Shown here: positions 1 to 9,400 of the stretch, one piece after another
Layout of the letters: the number at the start of each line of letters is the position of its first letter
How positions within the stretch are numbered: position 1 is the first letter of the stretch
Translations under genes and position numbers: made by a program
NCBI RefSeq assembly: GCF_032362555.1
Contig: NC_083533.1
Coordinates: forward strand, 4,283,001-4,347,000
Reading direction: 5' to 3'
DNA from: Amyelois transitella
Taxonomy: Eukaryota; Arthropoda; Insecta; Lepidoptera; Pyralidae
DNA: 64,000 nt
Notes under the pieces: model-generated
Seen by the model: the letters and a program-made list of their open reading frames with translations, nothing else
What the model was told of the DNA's origin: nothing
The model's database searches: none

Positions 1-2568
1 ATGGGCCAGGTTTTGTCGAAGAGTAATCAACTGCTCCAGCTTTTTTAAGCACGATGTTTGATGTAACTATTATTTTACGGGCATCAGGCGTTTGATTTTG
101 TAAACAGGCAGGCAGATTTTGTTTCCCCGAAAATGGTTGCCTTTCAGCACTATTTTTTGATAGTTGAGTTAACAAGCACACATTGTTAGATATATGTTTT
201 TTATTCTTTTCTAATTTAATGTTTTCTTTTATTTGCTTTTCTCTTTTCAATGTTAACACATCATCGTGAGTGATAACCTCTGCACCTGTTGCAACTCTAC
301 TTCGCTTTACTTTTGTTGAGGTGTCACTACGCTTAATTTTTTCCAGTAATAACTCTTCAAATGGGATGTTTGGCTTTTTTATCGCAGCTTGTTCCTTGGT
401 ATTGGTAGTGCTTATAGAATTACATTCCTGTACAATTTCAAGCCGCCTATTAGGAGTTTGTGTAATGTTTTTGTTCATCAATGTCAATACTATTGATATT
501 AAGTTTTGTGGTTCATATTTTTTTGGTGCTAACGCAGAACTCTGTTCTTGAAATCGGGCCAATTTCATAGGATCTAACTTTGATTTATCAACTGCTGTAG
601 GATTAAAAGGGTATATCCCGGCTTTACGAAAACCATTCATAAGTATTTGTGGCTCTATGCCGGCCCATACTTCTCCAATAATACGTGAAAACTCTTTTTT
701 TGGCAATTGTACGCCTATATTTAATCTCTGCCACTTCACAAGAACTTTATCCCAACGATCTTTGAAGGACTTCATGACTGAAATGTCTAATGGTTGGAGT
801 ATATGGCTTGTATGGGGCGGAAGTTTTAAGATGGTAACATTTGCATCCCTTGCCGCTTCAATAATGTTCAAACCAACGTGGGTTGCGTGGCCATCATAAA
901 TTAACAATACGGGGCGCTCAACGCCTATACTCGGTAAAAAAGATTTTTTAAAAAAAGCTTCGAAAACGTCACTCTCCATCCATCCATTTTTGGTGGCAGC
1001 ATAAGTGGTCCTAGGATATGCATTTGGCGAAGTCCATTCGTCCCAGACATATTTGCCTTTAAAGATGATTAAGGGTGGGATTTTGTCCCCTGCAGCGCTA
1101 GCTCCTAGTAAAACTGTGGTATTGTCTTTACCTGGTGTAGATATCGTCCTTGTAGCAGCATGACCTTTGACACCAACGATTTTCGATTTAAGGGGATCCT
1201 TGGAAAAGTTGGTTTCATCCACATTCCAAATAGCTCCTGGTTTATCTTGTAAACCTAAAGTTTTAATTGTTTTATTTAACAATTCGTAATACTCGCTCAA
1301 CACGAAAGGATCAGCTGCTACTTTACGCGCGTATTCCACAGGCTGTGGTTTTTTAATTGACAGATTATTTCTTTCTCGAAAACCAGCTATCCAATCCTTT
1401 CCTGCAATGAACACAGAAACATAAATTTTTCACATTTGACATTATCATTTATTTAAATTAAATAAATATATAAGACAAAGCTTGTGTCATTATTCGCATA
1501 CAAAATCCTTACCGATATTATAAATGCGAAAGTATGTTAGTCTATGTTTTTTACTCTTTCACGCAAAACTACAGAAAGGATTTAAATGAAAGTTATGATA
1601 ATATAGCTTAAACATAAGAGTAACATATTAGCGATGGTATACTACTCAATATATATAATAAGACAGTAAAAATACCGTGTATGTACATTAAATAATTTTC
1701 CAAAAAACTGATGAAGGGTGATCAAAGAAGAGTAGCAGAGCAATAAAACAATTTTTGGAATGTTTGTATGTGTGTCTGGTAGGTCATAACTTCGAAACTA
1801 CTCAACGGACTTAAACGCGGCTTTAACAGGTGAATTTCATATAATTAGGAGTATTGTCAAAACTTTCTTTCGTCGAATTCGGGTAAGGTAAAAATAAGTT
1901 ATGCTCAATTGAAAATTAATTTCAAGCACCGTTTCAAAACTTTGAAATGGAGTGCGATGCCGTTCACATTAACGTATTTATCTTACCAATGATATAAATG
2001 CAAAACTTTGTGAATGGGTTTGTGTATATGTGTGTATACGTCTGTTCCATTGATATAGTATATCACCTCAAAACGGCTGAAGGATCGGGAATAAATTTGG
2101 AACAGATTAAATTATGGTCTGGAATAAGACAGGCTTTTTAAAGCGAAACAAATTTCGTGAGAAAAACTAGTATATAATAAAGATAAAACAAATATCTCAA
2201 AACAAAATTAAGAATAGTTTACCTGGCTTTCCATTTTTGAAACAAGTTTGTATATTGTTTTTGGTGACATATTCCGCCACCAAATCGGAAATTTCAGCCC
2301 TGGTCAGGCCAAAGCCATATTTTTCCATAATATGGAGACAACTTGCTATGTTATTCTCTATGTCCGGTGATAACGTAGGTCTTTTTCCAAGAGTATTAGA
2401 GAGCCTTTTTCTGTGGACGTGGTCCATTATTGTGGTCCTTGGAATGTTATAAATTTGAGCAGCTTTGTACCCAGTTAATGAGCCATTTCTAACAGCATGT
2501 ACTGCTGCTTGTAAGTCTTCTTTCTTGTACGATCCCCTATCTGTTTTTCTTTTATAATTTCGCACCAT
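1..2568 (-). CDS. pogo/Tigger-like (CENP-B/jerky class) DDE transposase, C-terminus off the window
   Basis: Two coding exons, 2568-2223 and 1401-1 (GT-AG, phase 1), give at least 582 residues and no stop before the window edge. Exon 1 starts at an ATG just inside a splice acceptor and encodes a pipsqueak-type helix-turn-helix (residues about 12-60, around YNIPRTTIMDHVHRKR), the DNA-binding part of pogo-family transposases. The junction reads NGKPGKDWIAGF, as usual in this family. Exon 2 holds the DDE_1 catalytic core: the first Asp in WNVDETN (codon 1217-1219), the second in IYDGHATH (893-895) and the third in ILQPLD (785-787), the last two separated by 35 residues. The reading is intact, with all three acidic residues, so it is either a recently active element or a domesticated gene. 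The family is recognised by motif order; the exact lineage (Tigger or jerky-like) is inferred. The terminal repeats lie outside or are unresolved. Confidence 0.88.
1402..2222 (-). repeat. Intron of the pogo-type gene with old repeat fragments
   Basis: This gap between the two transposase exons is noncoding. At 1515-1570 it holds a worn Helitron-B-like piece (TATAAATGCGAAAGT, then CTCTTTCACGCAAAA). At 1755-2110 it holds two diverged copies of another dispersed repeat (tttgtatgtgtgt, then actactcaacgg). Nothing else is recognisable. Confidence 0.45.
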
Positions 2569-2573
2569 ATTGA

Positions 2574-2990
2574 TCTGTAGAAAAAAACACTTGTTATGAA
2601 ATAAGAAAAAAAAAGATATGATATCTGTATACATGAATAATACCGTAATACTGAATGTCTTGAAAAAAAATAATAATAGTAGATCAAAAATATTGACGAC
2701 GTCTGATAAGGGGCAGAATCGCCATATAACGATTTTGCCCCGTTAATTTTGTACGATTTTTCCCACTATCCATTTTTTAGGTTATACATTTTTTCCTTTG
2801 AATAACTCAAAAACAAGTGAGTTTTAATTAAAAGCAACAGAGTATAACATAAGTACTTACCTTTAACAATGCGTTTTGACATCACCTAAACTCTTTAATA
2901 GTTAAATTCACTATTTAATCTAAATTTTTTCGTTACCATTTCACACTCGTGCATCGAGTTCTAGAAACGACTAAACTTTCAACAAAGATT
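2574..2990 (-). other. 5' untranslated exon and leader intron of the pogo-type gene
   Basis: On the minus strand a good acceptor (TTTTCTACAG) ends at 2575, six bases before the initiator ATG, and a strong donor (AAAG|GTAAGTACTT) lies at 2860-2859. This implies a noncoding first exon from about 2990 down to 2861 and a leader intron of about 285 bases. The transcription start is not resolvable. The leader intron is AT-rich and contains a 12-bp hairpin, listed separately. Confidence 0.5.
2709..2740. repeat. 12-bp inverted repeat (hairpin) with GGGGCA/TGCCCC arms
   Basis: GGGGCAGAATCG and CGATTTTGCCCC face each other across an 8-base loop with one mismatch. It lies in the leader intron of the pogo-type transposase gene, where a binding site for the element's own transposase is possible but unproven. 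Confidence 0.6.
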
Positions 2991-3178
2991 ACTCCAAAAG
3001 CGGACGGTATAACGCCATCTGTCGAACACAGTTCGAACAAATAAAACAGTGCTGATTTATTGACCGGGCTAGAATTAGCATAAATATGTTAGTTTGGCCG
3101 CGATCTTACTTAGCCGGTATTGACCCGCGGACGGTTTTGGCCGCACTCACCTTAAGTATGTATGTATTTTTATTATTT

Positions 3179-3474
3179 GTGGCGCAGCGTGTCTGTGATA
3201 CCGGAGGTTTGGAGTTGTATCCCGGCCAGAAGATGATTTAATATAGTATACGAGTAGTTGAGTTAGTATCTCGTTACACAGGTTTCGAGCTTACTTCGAA
3301 GACTAATTCAATGTGTGCAATTTGTCCGGTATATATTTATTTATTTATCTTACTGTCTATCTAATTATCTATCTAACTTACTAACTCTCTATCTATTTAT
3401 CTATCTGTCTATCTATCTATCTGTTAATCTATTTATCTTATTATCTGTCTGTCTATTTATCTATTTATTATCAG
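3179..3474 (+). repeat. Degenerate tRNA-SINE followed by (TATC/TCTA)n microsatellite
   Basis: A worn tRNA-derived SINE (TGTGGCGCAGCG, then ATCCCGGCCAGAA, then TTAGTATCTCGTTACACA) ends in a TATTTATTTATC tail. The tail expands into about 115 bases of TATC/TCTG repeats and finishes in TTATTATCAG. That AG is the acceptor of the first exon seen in the downstream gene. Confidence 0.7.
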
Positions 3475-6400
3475 GTGGCCGAGCGTTCTGGAGCTCCGTT
3501 GCGATGCTGCCGCAGACAGTTTGACAATGTGAGGCGTGTGTTCAAAACTGTCGAAGAGATGCCGGGGAACGTCGTCGCCAATATACGAAGCACTTTCTTG
3601 CTGTCCGAAGCGCTCGCTAAGTGAGTATATAATTACGTCACGTGCGGGGTAGACAGTAGAATAGAATAGATTTATTTTCAGAATTGGATACAAGGTATCA
3701 CTTATTGACGTCACATAAGAATAGAATAGATTTATATTCAAAATTGGATACAAGGTTTCACTTATTGACGTCACATAAGAATAGAGTAGAATAGATTTAT
3801 TTTCTAAATTGGATACAAGGTATCACTTATTGACGGCACATAACTTAAATTTAATAATAATTACTGCCGCTTCCGAAGCGCGTGTGTAGAAGAAGAGGCG
3901 GAACAAACTACACTGCAGCATATACAATAGTTTTACTTTACGGAAAAATAAAGCATTAATAATATGTCGGCCCGCTGTATATATATATATGTACACGCCT
4001 CACGCACACACTCTAACCAATGGTGTGACAGGCGGCCGCCATTACGTCTTCAATTCAAATAGTGACAGGTTGCTAATTAAATCAAATTAAAACTAAAGCT
4101 AATTTTTTATCTAGCTCTGCGCCAACGCCGATCTCCTGTTTGGTTTCCTTCCACCCAAAGGTTGACTGGAAGAGATTGCATTAGCGATAAGTCCGCCTTT
4201 GTACCATCTCTGTCTGTTTTGTGCTGTTTTGTATGTCTTACTCTTATGGTGCAATAAAGAGTTTTATCTATCCATATATCTATACAGGGTGACATTTAAA
4301 ACAACTGCATCCTTTAAAACATAGACTATACCCATGCTTCTGAGCCGTTTGAGCTTATTTTTATTTAAAATAAACGTCATCATTTCCACATTTAAAAAAC
4401 CCTCAAAAACTACGTCACACGCTTTATTGAAGACCAATACTACAAAAAGAAATAAAAAACTAAACATGTAAATAAATGTCTGAAAAATAAATTATTTTTC
4501 TAGTATCAAGATCAAGTACAGAGTTGTCGAGATCGCTCAGCTGAAATCAAATCAATTTCTTTTGCTTTTTTTTGTCTAGAAAATACGGCGCCGTTGTTTT
4601 CATCGCGTGCATGCGTTTCGAGACGGCAAAGCGTAAGCTTCAATATTTGTCCTTCAACGACTTCTATCATTGCGCTCAGGTGAGTTCACGAAGCAACACA
4701 CATACATACATATGGTCACGTCTTTAGCCCTTGCGGGGTAGACAGAGCCAACAGTCTTGAAGAGACTGAATGGCCACGTTCAGCTATTTGGCTTTATGAT
4801 AGAATTGAGATTCAAATAGTGACAGGTTGCTAGCCCATCGCCTAAAAAAGAATCCCTAGTTTGTATGCCTATCCCTTAATCGCCTTTTACGACATCCATG
4901 GGAAAGAGATGGAGTGGTCCTATTCTTTTTTGTACTGGTGCCGGGAACCACACGGCATATGTACACATAGAAAAAAAAATCAGCTGTCTGTAAAGTCGGT
5001 TCACTGACGACGATAGTTGAACGTGACAACGTCTTAAGAAAATACACATTACAGAAAATCACGCCCCTTTCCCGGAGGGGTAGGCAGAGACTACCTCTTT
5101 CCACTTGCCACGATCTCTGCACACTTTCTTCTCTTCATCCACATTCATAATCATCTTCATGCAAGCTCGCTGGTTTCGTTTAAACTTGACCTGACCCTGT
5201 CCTTAATTTGATCAAGAATGGTAGTATTTTTCAAAAGAAAATTTTTACTTCCACTCGAGTAGGAGAGAGACGGATGTCGAACGCTGCCGAACGCGAAGGC
5301 CGATTGTGCCTCTTTGTCGCTCGTTCCGCGCTCTCGCTTGCACTTCAAGCTTTACATGGAACGCCTCAGAGCGAGGTAACGCCGCATGACGTCATTTGTT
5401 ATCGTGCGTGCAGCCGGCTCAATCGTATTATAAGACGTTGTCACGTCAAAAAGAAGACGCAATGTGGCTTGTAGCATCGTCATTGTGGCATTGTGTATAG
5501 AAAATGAGATAATCTATGACGTACGATGTGCCGTGTGGTTCCCGGCACCAATAAATAAAAGGAATATTACTACTTCGTCTCGTTCTCTTGGATGTAGTAA
5601 AAATTTCATGGAATAGACTAAGGGATGGGCTTGTGAACTTGGGATTCCTCTTTAAAGCGATGGGCTAGCAACCTGTCACTATTTTAATCTCAATTAAATC
5701 TAATGATAGATCTAATATAATCCACAGAGACTGTCAAACTTATACACACTAACAATTAAGAGAAAACATTTGTATTTTTGTATGTTCGTAACGAAAAAAC
5801 TTAAAAACTACTGCAAGATTTTGGTGAAATTCGGTCCACAGATAGAATAGACCTTTAGAAATAACATAGATTTTTGAAAATTTTACACGAGTGCGAAGCC
5901 GCGAAAAGCAGCTAGTAATAACATACATACATATAATCACGTCTATATCCCTTGCGGGGTAGACAGAGCCAACAGTCTTGAAAAGACTGAATGACCACGT
6001 TCAGCTATTTGGCTTAATGATAGAATTGAGATTCAAATAGTGACAGGTTGCTAGCCTATCGCCTAAAAAAAAGAATCCCAAGTAATAACAATAATACATA
6101 TAGTCACGTCGATATCACGAAATGAGATTCAAATAGTGACAGTTTGCTAGCTAAAATATTAGTATTTATTTCATTACTAGCAGCCACGTGGTTTCCAGCA
6201 CTTTAGAATAGAACTACTAAACTACAACATATCTTTCCCATGGATGTAGTAAAAGACAACTAAGGAATAAGCTTATAATCTTGGGATTCCTCTCGTAAGC
6301 TAGGATAGGTTACCAATCTGTCACTATTTAAATCTCAACTCCATAATGAGGCCATACAGTTGAACGTAGCCATTCAGTCTTCGCTGTCGGCTCTGTCTAC

Positions 6401-9400
6401 CCCGTAAGGGATATAGACGTGACCATATCCCCATCTTCCAACTCAATAATGAGGCCATACAGCTGAACGTGGCCATTCAGTCTTCGAGACTGTCGGCTCT
6501 GTCTACCCCGTAAGGGATATAGACGTGACTATATCAACATCTTCCAACTCAATAATGAGGCCATACAGCTGAACGTGGCCATTCAGTATTTGAGACTGTC
6601 GGCTCTGTATACCCCGTAAGGGGTATAGACGTGACTATATCCTCATCTTCCAGGCGATAATGGGCAGCTGGACATACAGCTGTACTGGGCCGGAGTACTA
6701 CGACACTGAGATGGACAGGGAGTTCCTGCTGGAGCTGAGGGAACTGAGAATCTTGCTGGACAAAGAGAAGGAGCATAAACAGTAAGCGTTTGTTTGTTTG
6801 TTTACATACCTACATACATATGATCACGTCTATATCCCTAGCGGGTTAGACAGAGCCAACAGTCTTGAAAACACTGATAGGCCACGCTCAGCTGTTTGGC
6901 TTTGTGATGGTATTGAGATTCAAATAGTGACATGTTGCTAGCCCATCGCCTAAAAGAGGAATCCCAGGTTTATAAGCCTATCCCATAGTCGCCTTTTACG
7001 ACATACGTGGGAAAGAGATGGAGTGGTCCTATTCTTTTTTGTAATGGTGCCGGGAACCACACGGCACTGTAATGGCACAAATTTGTTTGTTTGTAATATC
7101 TTTATTGCATAGATCTCAATTCTATCATTAAGCCAAACAGCTGAACGTGGCCTATCAGTCTTTTCAAGACTGTTGGCTCTGTCTACCCCGTAAGGGATAA
7201 AGACGTGATCATTATGTATGTATGTATGTTATTGCATAGAAATTTTTACACAGTAACAAGAAAATAGTAAGAACATGTAGTTATAAAAGAAACAATACAC
7301 TTGCAATGGCGGACTTATATATTGCCCACTTTCGGTCACAACAACAAGCGTATTTCATGATGAAAATGCTGCAGTGTAGTTTGTTCCGCCGCTTCTTCTA
7401 CACATGCGCTTTGGAAGCGGTAGTAGTTATAATTAGATTTAAGTTATGTGACGTCAATAAGTGATGCCTTGTATCCAATTTTGAAAATAAATCTATTCTA
7501 TTCACAAATAGTATGACGGCCCATTGTATAATACACGTCTCACGCACACATTCACACCAATTGTGTGACAGTCGGCAGCCATTACGTCTCAAAGATGCGT
7601 CACAGATTAACTCACGAAATGGTAAGTTTTCTGTTTGCATAACTTTTATAACAAACTACACTGCAGCATTTTAATCGGACGTCAATTTACAAATATAGAT
7701 CTCTTAAATCTAAATCGTGGACGAATGCACATTGTTGCTTCATTTTGCCGTATTGTAAAACTCCGTCCGCCTTTTTTTCTACGTCTGTGTACGTATATTA
7801 GTCTGTAAGTATTATGTATCAACAGGTTTTGATGCGTGTGAATAATAAATAAATTAAGCCATACATGCTCAACCGTGGCTTTCAGTCTTTTCAAGACTCT
7901 GTCTAAACCGTATGGGAAAGTGACGTGATTATATGTAAAGTAAAATCTATATATTTTCCATTTGTTAACAGTTTGATATGCATGCGTCTTAAACCCAAAC
8001 TGTTGGAGAAGTCTTATCAAGAGTTGGAACTAAATTTCAGGTAAGCATACCTTATTTTTATTTTATTTGTTTGAGATATTATTGAACACAAGCTGCGCCT
8101 GCAACTTCGTCCGGGTGGAATAGTTATTAGAGCATCATTGAAGCCCTCAAGGATTAATAATTTTCCCCGATTTTTTTTCACATTCTCCATTATTTTTTCG
8201 CTCCTAATAGTTGCAGCGTGATGTTATATAGCCTAAAGCCTTCCTCGATAAATGGTCTATTCGACACAAAAAATATAATAATTTTTCAATTCGAACCATT
8301 AGTTCCTGAGATTAGCGCGTTCAAACAAACAAACTCTTCAGCTTTATAATATTAGTATAGATTTAAATGTACTTGAAAGACCGTCGCTGGTCGAATCTGT
8401 AAGGTACCCGGTCAAGGTTCGAGTCCCACTTCGGCCATTTACCAATGACTGATGATTGATGGCCTCTGGCGCAGCGGTAATACGCTTGTCTGAGACACCG
8501 GAGGTCCCGGGTTCGAATCCCGGCCAGGGCTTGATGCGAAACGAACTTTCTCTGATTGATCTGGGTATTGGATGTTTATCTATCTAAGTATTTATTATAA
8601 GATATAGTATCGTTGAGTTAGTGTCTCGTAACACAAGTCGCAAACTTACTACGAGGCTAACTCGATATGTGTAATTTGTCCCGTATATATTTATAAAAAA
8701 AAAATGACTATTTACGAAGTTATGTACATTAGTTTGATAACTAACTGATGCTTTTACGGTGAGGGAAAACATCGTGAGGGAACCTGCACATTCAGGCGAT
8801 TTTTTTATATGTTATGTAAATGATGTGTTAAATGTCCCATAATAATGAATATAATTTTTTTTTAATTTAAATTTCTACTATGAAGCGACAACATTATTAA
8901 TAATTATAATAAATAACTAGTTTTTTTTTGTTAACAGGTTATACACCAGAGCGCTGGTCGGTCTCGCTTGCAACCTACACAGAGGACGCGAATTTAGGTC
9001 CTTGTTCATAGATTTACTTGAGAGGTAACGTTTATGTTCACGTCTATATAAATATAAATAAATATATACGGGACAAATTACACACACACTTTGAAACAAA
9101 TGCCCCAAGACTTAAATTTGCTACACCTTCGCACTTTAACGTCATTTTTAAAAGGACCAAAAATGTCCAGGGGAGGAGACATAAAATACGAGGGACAAAA
9201 CTAGCGTTATTTTTAAAAATAGAAATTATGTTTATTTTTGAGTTGATTTAAGTATTCAAAACGACTGATTACGCATCTTTTTAAAATAAATAAAGCTCAG
9301 AACAGGATATATAAGAACTGTATTAAATTTCAAAAACTCTGTTACAGAATAGTAAAAGGACAGGCCAGGGTAGATACTTTTTTATCGGTTAACATGCAAT

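Noticed and set aside
3315-3524. Leu/Ile/Tyr-rich 69-codon frame
   Set aside because: Translation of the TATC microsatellite running into an exon in the wrong frame.
8459-8530. Possible tRNA gene with A and B boxes (also 31513, 50752, 52680)
   Set aside because: Same head in several copies, each followed by the SINE body and AT tail; no complete acceptor stem.
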